Source: Channallabes apus (lineage: Eukaryota > Chordata > Actinopteri > Siluriformes > Clariidae). Taken from it: a stretch of 64,000 bases of DNA. Where the stretch lies: contig CM060106.1 of the NCBI GenBank assembly GCA_030522415.1, forward strand, positions 25,675,467 to 25,739,466, written 5' to 3'. Of the stretch, positions 11,396 through 22,792 are shown piece by piece (the first letter of the stretch is position 1; the number at the start of each line of letters is the position of its first letter). The notes under the pieces are model-generated. The model saw only the letters and a program-made list of their open reading frames with translations. It was not told the origin of the DNA and searched no databases. A program made the translations under genes and the position numbers.

Positions 11396-14300
11396 TCATG
11401 ATGTGTGGCGCGCTGACCTGATGAAGCCGCGGAATCTGCCCTGGTAGCCATTATGGAACCGGGAAGCGCGGGCACCTCGGCCTCGGAAACGCCCCCCTCG
11501 CGTGAATCCTCGGTCTGTGCTGCTGATGCCCGGCATGTTGGTGCGTTTTGGTGAGACCTGTGGTGAAAACATGTTAGCAACTTCATCTAGACACGGATAG
11601 ACGATGTACATAAAGCGCCAATGGGAAGAGTGTTTAGATTAGCACTCTTGCCATATATCTTAATAAAACTGGAAGACGAAAAGAATTGTAAACACATTAT
11701 TAAAACCTGGAAGTATAGAGGTGAAGCATCGTCTTTGAGGAAGAAATGTGGTCGGAAAATCATTCTGAATGAGTGTGATGGGGGGGGAATCACCTGCACA
11801 TCTAACTCATGTCTATTTTTAAAGTGAAAGCACGAGCGTTTCCACACTCAACACAAAGAGAGCTCAAGGGATTGGGACTAAACAGCTGCGTGACCTTAAA
11901 TTCCAGTTTTCAGTGGGACTAATTGGGGAAAAAAACGCTTCAATTTTACTAGGGAGCGCAAGAATGTAGTCTGAAACAATGATTTGACGAGTCTAGATTT
12001 ACCTTGTTCCAGAGTGATGGTGCATCAGGGTAAGGAGAGAGGAGGATCAAGTGGGGGTACAAATCATGCCTACTGTACAAGCCATTGTTATGATCTGGGG
12101 ATGATACTGTTGGCAAAAGCTGGTACAATTTGCCTGGGCAGTGTGTTTTTGCACACATTTTACACTGCTCTATAGCTGTGTACATTATGCAGGTTTGCTT
12201 TTTCTCCCTCAAACTCAGCGGCCCTTATTAATCAAAGTAGTACAGAAATGAGCGCAGACTTCAGTGTCCAGAATGACACATGAGCGACTAAAGAGTCTGA
12301 AGTCTGAAAAGGTCATACGAAACATAACTGATGAATCAGGTTCAGCTGCATGAAAACAAGCTTCCATATATTTCCTTACCAACATTATGTGCATACAACA
12401 CCCCCCTCATTTACCCTCACACACAGGGGTGTTCAAGTCAAACCGGGCCTCATGATGAAATTTCTCACGAATGAAGGTGTAAAAATCGATTGGCATTTAC
12501 AGGAGACTTCAAGTACAGTGATGAGACTCTTAGCTGCCCGCAGTGAACGTTTTAAAGAAGGCCGTACATCTCTGAATGACCGAGGTGGACTGGATCTCAG
12601 GGTGAAGGGATGCTCCTGTGAACACTCAGCAAGTGGAACTCAGCAACCTGATCCATGAAAATCACCGGCTCAAGAGACGGTCTATACGTCTTAGGAAGGC
12701 AGATTTCCATTATGGATGAAGAAATAAATCCTCATTTTTTTTTATTTATCTCAAACTGAAAAGCTGACTAGTGTCTTTAAATAGTCAGGCCCCGTGTTTC
12801 AGCTGCCCAAAAAGCCACATCGAGGTCGGAGCTTTGTGTTGTGCCTGTGGTACCTACAGTACCTTACCCGACCCCATTACTCACCTGAAGAACTAATGAG
12901 CTGAAAGAGATCCATGTCTCTGCCACGGATTCAAATTTACAGATTATACGTTGACACTTAATACTATTATGTGAACGTTAATACGACGTTCTTACAGTCA
13001 AATATACCTTCGTGTTTATTTATGTTATGATCTTTTCTATTTCCTCACTCTCACCTTAATGACTCGTCCTCTGAACAAGGTTTCATCCATCGCCATAGCC
13101 ATCCTCACAGAGTCTCTATCAGAAAACTCGATGTATGCAAACCTCAAGGGAACAGCAAAGAAATGTTGTCTTAAACAGAAATCCATGCACAAACAACACT
13201 AAGGCAATATATATATATATATTTATGCCCTCACCCTTTCGGATGCCCAGTGAATTTGTCGCACAGAATAGTGACCCGGTTCACGTGTCCACAGCCATTA
13301 AAGTAGATCTCCAGCTCGTCAGCAGTCGTCCCATAATCCACCTGTTGCCATTTAAAAACACAGCATGCACCGTTTACCACAAACAGCTAGAGTATTCAAT
13401 TATTTACGTTTAAGAGGTGGTGTCTCAATCTTAGAGAAAATATGCTTATATGTAAAACATGTAATATTTTTATTATAGCATTTGGTAAATATTTGATTTG
13501 ATATTTGGTCAGTTTCAGAATCTTACTCACTACTTCAGAGAAAATAAAATGACCAGACAAAAAATAAATCCCATGTGATCATCTGCTTATTCAAATCTCA
13601 AGATTTGCTGTTCTGTGCTCATTGAGATGCTTTTCTGCTCGCCACAGATGTAAAAGAGTGATTATCCGTTATTATATCCTTCTTAACAGCTCAAACCAAT
13701 CTGGCCATTTTCCTCTAAGGTTACTTTGACATTACAAGCCACACTGTTCAATTCTAGTTTTTCTTTTGGTTAAATGTGTGTGCACATACCAATGTCTTTG
13801 CTCATGTCATCTGGGTTAAATCAGCATATTTGTGTGACCACTCATTCATTTTAAACAGTGCCCACACCCCAGCCACTGGATACAGTGCCGGTCCCAAGCC
13901 CGGATAAAATGGGAGGGTTGCATCAGGAAGGGCATCCGGCGTAAAACCTGTGCCAAGTTGTAGTGCGGACTGGATATTCCGCTGTGGCGACCCCTTGCCG
14001 GGAGCAGCCGAAAGACCAACAAAAAAAAAAAAAAGAAAAAAACTTGGGATTTTGCTCTGGAGGACAGCAAGCATTTAGTTGGCTGTATTTGTTGAGGTGC
14101 AGAAGAAGGAAGAAAGCCAAACATCTCGCTTTAGCTGTTTAGGAGCTATTTCTAGCCCTGTTGTGATATTCCTATGCTGCCAGTGCTGATGACTGAAGAT
14201 GTAATCACCCTACGCATGCACAGGCAAAAAAAGTTGCATGAAATCCAAACTGACTATTCTCTCACTCAAGTCGCACTGACCATGGAGTACTACAAACACA

Positions 14301-14430
14301 AGAAACTCAGACCCAACTTATTTTATTGTTGTCAGCGGTGTTCAGACAGATTTGTGTCACAACTGCCAAAAAAAAAAAAAAAAAAAGTTTGACCCACATC
14401 TGACTTTTTTTTTGTTTTCTGAAAAATAAA

Positions 14431-14461
<31 letters not shown>

Positions 14462-14655
14462 TTAGAAACTTTGGAAATCCCAGCAGATTATCAGTTTCTA
14501 AAAAAGTGGTCATGAACAAAATCACAATTTTTCTTCATTCTGATATTTGATAAACATTATCCATAGGTCTTGACCTGTAATTGTAAGATTCAATTTATGT
14601 AGTTACGTGGCTGCCACATGATTCACGGATACTTCAACTGCATGAATGAGTGTTC

Positions 14656-14689
<34 letters not shown>

Positions 14690-17600
14690 ACTGAGATTTT
14701 GAGATATACATTAAAAAAAATTTTTTTTTTTTTATTTTACTTTGCACAGTTGATGTGACCCTGATCAGCATTTCACTTTGAGGTATGAGGTACATGACTG
14801 AACATTACAGTCACCAGATCTCATTAGGATATCTACCACAAGACAAGGGGAGAGAAAAAAATAAAAAAATTAATCATAAAAACACATCTTACATTCCCAA
14901 CGTAAACGGATCTGGCGTCAGCGTCTATCCTTTCCTCTGGTGTCATACTGTAGAAAAGTCCTGTGACAGTAGCATGTACGGAAAAATAATATAAATGCAT
15001 TCAAGACTGAACATACAGTACAGTAGCACTCTAATCACAGCAGCCATTTAAATGTAGAAAACGATTTAAAATTCCAGACAAGTGTAAAGTTGATAAAAAT
15101 CAAACTTTCAACAGAAAGGCAGAAAACATTCTGTATTCCTGGGGGGAAAAAAAAGGCAGTCAGCATCTTCCTTAACCAAAACCCAACTTACTGTTGGAGC
15201 GCAGCACTGCCAGAGTTTGGAAAGTGATGACAATGCGACTGCCTGAACTCACCTGACTGTAGAGGTCCGTAGGGAAACGGCTTGTCTGAACTGTACTGCG
15301 CTTCCCTCAGCTTCTCCTCCTCCTCTTCCTCCATCTCCATCACCCGTGCCTTGATCGCCTCCAACTCCTGCAGGGGAAAAGTCCAACAATGACGGCAGGC
15401 ACTCCAGGCTCATACATCTTACGCTATAGGTATAATTATATGCATGAAGCTCTGGTTTTGTTTTTTTTTTTTTGCTGCACTGGAATCCTGCAGGTTTAAT
15501 ATTTGAGCTTGGGTTTAGAAAACAATGTGCAGAAGCCTTTGTAGCTGGCTTCTAAGTAAGCAAGCGGACACAAGGCACACTCACTAAAGAGGAAGACCAG
15601 GGACAAATCTGCTTTTAAAAACAAATAACATTCTTGGAAAAAGTAATTGGTAACAACTTAAAAGAAAGAAGAAAAAATGTATAAATAAGCCTCCATCCTT
15701 CTACATGATAAGGAATAAAACTTTGATTTATACTGCAACATTGTCATCAAGGTAGGACTTGCAATTATTCTACAGCATGTCCCGAAAGTACGTCCTCTAA
15801 AGATTACTTAGTTTGTGTTATACACAGTACACACTCATTTCCCACTTCATTAGGTACACCTTGCTAGTACTGGGTTCGACCCCTGTTTTCCTCCAAAAAT
15901 GCATAAATTATTTGTAGCAGAGATTCAACAAGGTCCTTGAAATATTTCGTAGAGATTTTGGTCCAAATGAGGTTTCACCACATCCCAAAGGTGCTTTATT
16001 GGTTGAGATCTGCTGACTGTGGTGGGCATTTGAGTACTGTGAACTCTTCAAGAAACCACCAACCAGAGAACTGACACTTCCTGGAGATTTTATCTTTTTA
16101 AGACCCTTCTCTGAAAACTCTACAGCGGATTGTACATGAACATCCCTGAAGGTTAGAAACACTCGGACCCATCCATCTGGCACCACCAACCATGCCACAT
16201 CACTTAACGCTTCTTCCACATTCGGACGCTGGGTTTGAACTAAAGTAGATCGCCTTGACCGTTTTTACAGTACATGTATAAATGCATAGAGTTTCTGCCA
16301 TACAGTATGATTGGCTATTTGTGATGACCTCTAATTTTACCTCCAAACTTCAGACGGAATATTAAAGCGTTGCTCTTTTCATTAGGCATAAATAACAGCT
16401 AGTTAAAGCCTGAATCTCTCCTAAATGTTACCGAAGATCAGAATTAAGTCTGAGGTGGATTTATGAGGGGGGAGTAAACATGGTATTGGTGCTAAAAAAA
16501 AATCTCAAAGTTGAACAAAATAATACTTAATGCTTCAGATCTCCTGATTAATGCTTTGTTTTTTGTAAATACAGACATTTATATTTTTATCATATAAAAT
16601 AAACAATTTTAAACCCTTTTATGTAGTGTCCGTAACTTTTTTTTTTTTTTTTCAAATGATCGTCATTTTGATGAAACGTGGCCAATTTAGACTTCACATG
16701 GAAAGACATATGTGAAAGAGTGTATTAATCTAAAATGAAAATACATTGCAACATGAATTTGACCCGGTTATGGACACTACAGATTTTCTTCGCTTTTTAA
16801 GCTTTTACCAAAAACCAATTGTTACAGGTCATATGCTTCTTCATTTACTCAAAGAAATGTGAATAATTTTCATTTTAAATAATCCTTTGAAGCGAGACAG
16901 TAGAAGACTGAAAAACGACCACTTTGGGGCCACATATACAGCACAAGTTACAAGTTTTAGGGAAGCACGATTGGTCACTTCCATGTTGCATAAACTTTAG
17001 AAGTAGCTTCTTTGGCACGCACACATTTTCTGGATTATATGGATAAAATACATTTTTTTATCAGCACCAATACTGTGTTTTTGTCCATATGCAAACCTAA
17101 AGGATCAAAAAGGAAACACGTCTAAGGCTTAGAGACACGATTTTATAAAGGATTAATTTCAAATTAAAGTTATGTGCGATTTTTCTTTTTAATGGGACGT
17201 AAGGAGGCCTACATGAGACTGGTGCTCTTAAATCTGCTTGTGAGCTGTTTAAACAGGCACAGTTTACTAAAGATTCACAGATTACTGCATAATATTCCTA
17301 TTTCCCATCTAAACATATCTTTATTAATATTTAGTCCTCAAACACTTTTTGTGGTAGAAATTGCAAATATTTAAGTAACCCAGTTAATTAAAAAAAAAAT
17401 TCACTAAATAAGTTATAGATTAAATTGTAACAAGAATGATGGATTAATGGGGGTTAATAAAATAAACTTAATATAATTAATTTGGTTAATTTCTAAAGAA
17501 GTAAAACAGTGTGTGTGTGTTCAAACAAGAAGCAGTTGCTCTGTGTGGAAGCTTTTGTCTTAATTTGTAGCAATATTAGAACTATTAAAGCTATTTCTAT

Positions 17601-17724
17601 AGTAGAAGGGTTAAGTTGTATCTATTTGCATGAGTTCCTGTAGGAATAAAGGACTTACCTGGTCCTCAGTCAGCTGGTCTGTGGAACTCAGAGCTCCTTT
17701 CATCTTGTAGCTTTGCTCCGCCAT
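11396..17724 (-). CDS. pabpn1l: Embryonic poly(A)-binding protein 2 / PABPN1-like
   Basis: Nuclear poly(A)-tail-binding protein of the PABPN1 family; the -like paralogue is typically expressed in oocytes and early embryos. Minus-strand exons are 17659-17724 (start [10 protein letters not shown]), 15253-15367, 14893-14960, 13235-13341, 13055-13142 and 11396-11557. They join in frame to 606 nt, 201 aa plus stop. Exon 2 encodes an acidic coiled coil ([18 protein letters not shown]). The RRM runs from about residue 80 to 150, with RNP2 SVYVGNVDYG and RNP1 GFAYIEF. The tail is the PABPN1 signature [17 protein letters not shown] followed by Arg/Gly-rich sequence. It is much shorter than somatic PABPN1 (about 300 aa) and has no N-terminal Ala run. 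Adjacency to trappc2l and cbfa2t3 identifies it as pabpn1l. Exon 3 must use the acceptor at 14961-14962 to stay in frame. Confidence 0.95.
12426..12700 (+). mobile_element. Mariner-like relic (5' terminal repeat plus transposase N-terminus)
   Basis: Starts with the terminal repeat ggggtgttcaagtcaaaccg. A broken frame then reads [10 protein letters not shown], then [21 protein letters not shown], like the N-terminal helix-turn-helix of mariner transposases (FLxxEGV...RFxEGRTSVxDD), with part of the domain lost. No intact enzyme. It lies in the last pabpn1l intron. Confidence 0.75.
13856..14022 (+). mobile_element. Non-LTR retrotransposon 3' tail
   Basis: Contains the common teleost LINE tail: gttgcatcaggaagggcatc, ccggcgtaaaac and ctgtggcgaccccttgccgg, then gagcagccgaaag and an A-rich end. 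Clade (RTE-like) is assumed from memory of similar tails. Confidence 0.65.
15827..16330 (-). mobile_element. Tc1/IS630-type transposon, internally deleted
   Basis: Starts near cacttcattaggtacacctt. Remnants of the minus-strand transposase include accacatcccaaaggtgctt, and cacttcctggagattttatc with ggcaccaccaaccatgccac near the other end. About 1 kb of the usual element is missing. It lies in pabpn1l intron 1. Confidence 0.8.
16478..17078. mobile_element. Unclassified element with long inverted ends and a second internal inverted pair
   Basis: acatggtattggtgct (16478-16493) is mirrored by agcaccaatactgtgt (17063-17078). Inside, tgtagtgtccgtaac at about 16623-16637 is mirrored by gttatggacactaca at about 16768-16782. 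This suggests one MITE nested in another, or a compound element. No coding capacity. Confidence 0.6.
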
Positions 17725-18140
17725 GTTACACACAGAGACACACTTCAGCCTGGTTTAATAACGTCTCTACATCAGACTAAACCCAAATACTCTTATTAAA
17801 CAAGTCTACAGCTAAATACCTACTGAATCAGGGCTGAGGAAAATATTCCTCAGGTTGGTTTATATTTATTTATTGAGAAAGTCTAAAGTAACAGTCGTAA
17901 GGGTCTGAACCTGCAACCTAAATGACTTAATAGGTCACCTCGGACGCGTCCCAAACCAAACCATACCGCACTAATTCTTATGAAACGAGTATATATTAGG
18001 TTTGAGACACAGTTTTCGGATTGGAACGCAGGCCGGGAGAGAGCGCGAGCGAGAGAGAGCGAGCGCGCGCGCGCTTCGGCTTTAATGAGCTCACGTGCAG
18101 CTCACCTGTCTGACAAAAAAAAAAAAAAAAAAAAACCAGC
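17725..18140 (-). promoter_or_regulatory. pabpn1l: pabpn1l upstream region with GA/GC-rich tract and E-boxes
   Basis: The sequence upstream of the pabpn1l start codon contains an alternating GA/GC-rich block (about 18037-18080). Next to it are a CACGTG palindrome at 18092-18097 and a CACCTG E-box a few bases further on. A poly(A) run follows at about 18115-18135. Promoter position is inferred only from proximity and composition. E-boxes near the start sites of oocyte genes are known FIGLA targets, but that link is speculative here. Confidence 0.4.
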
Positions 18141-18451
18141 GCTGTGTTTAGTCATGTGACAACTCATCAAAAATCGGTTACCTCAGAAAAAGATTGATAT
18201 ATAAAAGATTAAACGTTACATCTCATTTAATAATTCACCTCAAAATATCACAAAGTATCGTTTATAATTCACCTCAAAGTATCAAGTTATACTATAGTCC
18301 CATCTTTCTTTTTAATAATTAAATGTTTAAACAATTAAAATAGTTATTCTCTTAAAACAATCTGTAGAACAACATAAGTACAAAAGTACACGAAATGTGT
18401 TAAAACTAGGTAAATAATAATAATAATAATAATGATGATGATGATGCACTT

Positions 18452-18830
18452 GGGCGGCGTGGTGGTGTAGTGGTTAGCACTGTCGCCTTGCACCTCCAGG
18501 GTCTGGGTTCGATTCCCCGGCCAGGCTCGATTCCCGTCTCTGTGTGCATGGAGTTTGCATGTTCTCCCCGTGCTTGGTGGGTTTCCTCCGGGTACTCCGG
18601 TTTCCTCCCACAGTCCAAAGATATGCAGGTTACGCTAATTGGCGTTCCTAAAGTGCCCATAGTGTGTGATTGGGTGTGTGAGTGTGTGTATGTGTGTGTG
18701 CTCTGCGATGGATTGGCACCCTGTCCAGGGTGTACCCCGCCTAGTGCCCGAAGTCTCCTGGGATAGGCTCCAGGTCCCCCGCGACCCTGAACACAGGATT
18801 AAGCGGTATAGAAAATGAATGAATGAATGA
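18452..18830 (+). mobile_element. SINE family 1, near full length
   Basis: Complete from ggcggcgtggtggtgtagtg to the (gaat)n tail. Imperfect 10-bp flanks atgatgcact and ataatgcact (9 of 10 identical) look like an aged target-site duplication. Confidence 0.9.
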
Positions 18831-19119
18831 ATAATGCACTATTTTACGCACATTTCCGAAATATATACTTAGTCACGTGACTATTGCAAGGTATAACGTT
18901 TGAGAAAGAATTATGTCTGATATTACAACTATATCTGTTTAAAAGAAAGATACATTTATTGTGGTGTTGTATTCAAAAATCTAAATGACATTGTAAAATA
19001 TTTTGAAAGTACTAAGTTATATATTCTTTTATGTTCTTTTTTATTATTATTATTATCAAAAAATATATTTTTAAAGGTTAGAATTTTACATTTATGTGAA
19101 ATGTAGTTTTTATTTCTGG

Positions 19120-19275
19120 TGCTGGGGGCAGGGGTACTGTCGCTCTCTGGTTAAGGCATTCAGCGGATCAGGAGGTCCACGGTTCAAGCCGCCGGGGTGA
19201 GCAAGGCAAGTGTTCAAAGAGATTTGGGTATAGAGCTGGCAACCAGACCCCGTAAAGTAACTGCTACACAGAAAC
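19120..19275 (+). mobile_element. tRNA-derived SINE (family 2)
   Basis: tRNA-like head ctctggttaaggcattcagc with B-box-like ggttcaagccg. The downstream unit agctggcaaccagacccc is shared with the reverse copy at 29700-29878. Confidence 0.65.
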
Positions 19276-19329
19276 AATAGATTTACCTCCACGGTGTGAA
19301 AGTTATCCATCGCCCGACATGCCGGATTG

Positions 19330-19606
19330 CACGTGGACGGGCGGAACAGTGGCGTAGTGGTTAGCACCGTGGCCTTGCACCTCCAGAGCTGAGGGTTTGC
19401 TTTCCACCTCTGTGTACTCTGGTTTCCTCACACAGTCCAAATACATGAGAATTAAATTAACGGACGTTCCTAAATTGCCCATATTGTTTGTGCGTGTGTG
19501 TGGGCCCTGTAATTGATTGGCCAGGGTGCCTTGTGCCCTAAGACTCCTGGGATAGGCTCCAGGCCCCCGCGACCCTTTATACAGGATAAGTGGTATAGAA
19601 GATTAA
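19330..19606 (+). mobile_element. SINE family 1, diverged
   Basis: Head gcggaacagtggcgtagtgg, body cctcacacagtccaaatac, and tail ggataagtggtatagaag. Confidence 0.85.
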
Positions 19607-20087
19607 TGATGTTTTTTTCCCCCCTATGTGTGTTATTTATTTCTTTTTAAAAACATTTTCTTATTTGTTAGTTACTGGCGAAAAAACTGACGCAAGCAGA
19701 AAGTTTCTGCAAAGAAGAGACATAATGTTGCACTAGACAATTTTTTAAAGTAGAGTAGAGTTTAGTAGAGTACTTACCCAGGACAACAGTTTGAATGATG
19801 AAGATGATCAGATTTAGCATACATTTTAATGAATTTATCCTTAGAATAATCATATCATACATGCTTCAAAAAACAAAAATGCACTTTATACATGTTTTAC
19901 ATGTATACAAAAAAATCTGAGAGGGTAAAAAAAAAAAAGAAAAAAATATATCCATTTTTAAAGTCAAATGGAGGGGGTGTGGCTTTCTAGAGATCACAGA
20001 CAGTGGATTCAATTCATTTAAAACTTCTGTAGTGATGTTACACATTTTTCTCAGTTGCCCACTATTATTTTACCTCCAGAATAAAAG

Positions 20088-20200
20088 GTTGCTCACTCAC
20101 TCACTCACTCGCTCACTCACGGTCTATACCGTTTTATCCTGTACAGTATATAGGGTCGCGGAGGGCCTGGAGCCTATCCCAGGAGACTTGGTACACACAC
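20088..20200 (-). mobile_element. SINE family 1, truncated 3' part
   Basis: Only the tail half is present: (cactcact)n followed by tataccgttttatcctgtac and ggagcctatcccaggag. Confidence 0.8.
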
Positions 20201-22496
20201 ACTGTATATACTGCACATCATTTATATCACATAATCTAACAACACGCAGTAAAGCAGTGGTCATTCTACAGTAGTTATTATTTTTCTTGTAGTTTTTTGT
20301 CCAAACTACACCCGCTCTATGTTCAATACATCACAGTATCCTAAATAATATGGGGTCTCCTAGTGTTCTCCCCTGTGATGGGTGTATTCCTGTCTCATGG
20401 GCAGTGTTTCCGGGATGGGCAGAGCAGATCCACTCCAGATCCGGGTTAAGGAAACTTTTATCGTTGTACAGCCAACATTAGTGTTCATTTCAGTCAGTGA
20501 TTACTAACATCACTTTGCAACACGGCTGAGAGCAGAATAATTACCCCAGGAGAGACTTAATTGAGGTAAGTGGATCCCAAAGAGTAAATAGCAGGTTTTA
20601 AATCTCACACAAGGGTCTAGTCATTTCATTGAAGTTCCATTGCAGGTATCTTGGGATATAACATCATGCATGATCACTCAGGAAATTAAGGACACACCAG
20701 ACGCGTCGGTATCGTATTTCCTTGTCTTTTTTTAATTACACAGATACATATCTCAACACAGACAATAACCTGATTTAGAATTTTTACAGCGTCACATATC
20801 CAACGAAGCGCACGTTAAAGGAGTAGAGGGGCCAGCAAAAAGGAAGAGGAGAGCATGCAAGAAAGAAATAAAAACTTCTCCTGGCACAGTTCACTTCATC
20901 TAGAGACTGATAACAGGAACCAAAAAAAAAAAAAAAAAGTTCTTCATCACACCAACCTTTTCCTACAGAAACAACGTTCTCTTTTCTGTAACAATGTATT
21001 GCACAATACAGTAAATAATGCTTCCTTAAACATGTCAAACCAAGCCTTCATCTTTAGGTAAGAGAAAAAAAAAACTCTAGCTATTTATGCATTAGGGAGA
21101 TCAAGTGTCCACTCCAGCTTTGCTTACAATAGCATTCTCAGTCTCATTTAGTGTGAGGTTTATATTATTACAGGATGAGCTATGGATGTCCACTGGTTAA
21201 GGGCCTCTGCTACAGAATTGGAAAAGCTTCTGATCACATGCATGTCCCCTAGCAAAACATTCCACCTACTGTATACCCTTACGAATGGCATTATTAAAGT
21301 AGTAGAAAAAAAAGTGGTAGGGGGAAAAAAAAAACTAATCAAATGTCTCATTTTAAATATATATGCAATGTAAAATGTACCACTGTTTGAGATTTATGCC
21401 TACAGAGCTCACGTGACGTTCTTGATTAAAGTGTGTTAATGTTTGGTTTCCGTTTCCGCGGGTCAGAAATCTTTAGCCTGGAATGTCTCCTAGCCTCGAT
21501 CCCCACACAAATCCGCTCAGAGAAGCCATGCCTCTCGCTGTGGCCAGAAAAACACAGATATATAGACGTACAAACGGTGGAAGATCTATCATCAAGCTCT
21601 TCCTTTTTGGTTCAACTTTGGTTGGAGACACAACGGGACCCAGACGAGATCATAAAATCGCACAGGGTGAACTTCATATCAAATAAATGTGGGCTAAGCA
21701 GACATGCAAAGCATAGAGTAGGAGTGAGAGATATGTGTGTGTGTGGGTGTGGGTGTGTAAGTGGGTCCTCTGCCTTCATTTTGCTTGTGTTAATGGATTA
21801 AAGCTCTGGAATATTCAAGTACAGTGAGATGATGGATATCTGTCTCTCAAGCACACACTCAAGTCAGTGAGGTCGGCTGATGCTAAACGTGTGTCTGTTC
21901 ATCATATCGTGATAACTGAATAAGCTTTTGTCATTCTTTACAATATCATAAGGCTTATATGTTAATAAAACAGACACACTTACCTGTACTTATCAACACT
22001 GAATCTTCACATTCGGCTTACAGATCTTTATGCCTCATTACAAATTTGTAATTAAAAAATTGTACCGTCTGCACTGACCGACCTCAGTGAAATATAGCTA
22101 TATACTATAGGCACACGCCTAGCTGCAGCTTTGTATTTTCAGCACCAGGCTGTTGTGTCGTGTGTTCTGTCTCGAGCTTGGAGTACATGTTTAGTTCCAA
22201 CACTTTGGTTCAGGGGCCTTAGTTCACACTAGCTCATGTTCAAAAGGCTGTGATTAACCAGCATGCAGAGGTGCTTTGGTCTGTTATTTTGGATATGTAT
22301 GGGATTATGCTGAATGTTTGATTAAAACTCAAAAAGCAACTGTTTATAAAATATCGCATGACTTCAGCTATGTTCAGGCAGACAGAACAGGTCAGATCCA
22401 AACCTTAAACCACACTTTACTCATTTTAAATCTGATTGGATTTCTGGAAATGGCTTTCTAGCTTTCTATAGTTGGTCCAGTCAGACTGGATGTTGA

Positions 22497-22792
22497 GGGG
22501 CGTTCAAGTCAAACCTGAACTTTGATGTTGATGGATATTGCCAAATCCCCAGTACAGTCCTTACCTTGTTTCAAGAGATTTCCATATTTTTGGGGCATTA
22601 AAGGAGTTCCTGGGAGGCCAGCGTTTTAGACGTGGGGCAGGCAGTCCGATCATGACAGAAAACCTTCTACCTTGATGGTATCCAAGCACTAGTGTTACGC
22701 TAGGACAACTGACTAGTGTAGCAGAGGATTACAGTATAATAAATATATTAATTCTGTGCAATCAAAAGTCCCGGTTTGACTTGAACACTCCT
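22497..22792. mobile_element. Mariner-derived miniature element with both TIRs
   Basis: The left end ggggcgttcaagtcaaacct and the right end ggtttgacttgaacactcct share a 14-bp inverted core, gttcaagtcaaacc. The interior keeps transposase-derived sequence also present, in reverse, at 50430-50540 (cactagtgcttggataccat versus atggtatccaagcactagtg). Confidence 0.85.

Noticed and set aside
12350..12658. 102-codon open frame as a host gene
   Set aside because: It contains a mariner terminal repeat and a truncated transposase N-terminus, and lies in a pabpn1l intron.
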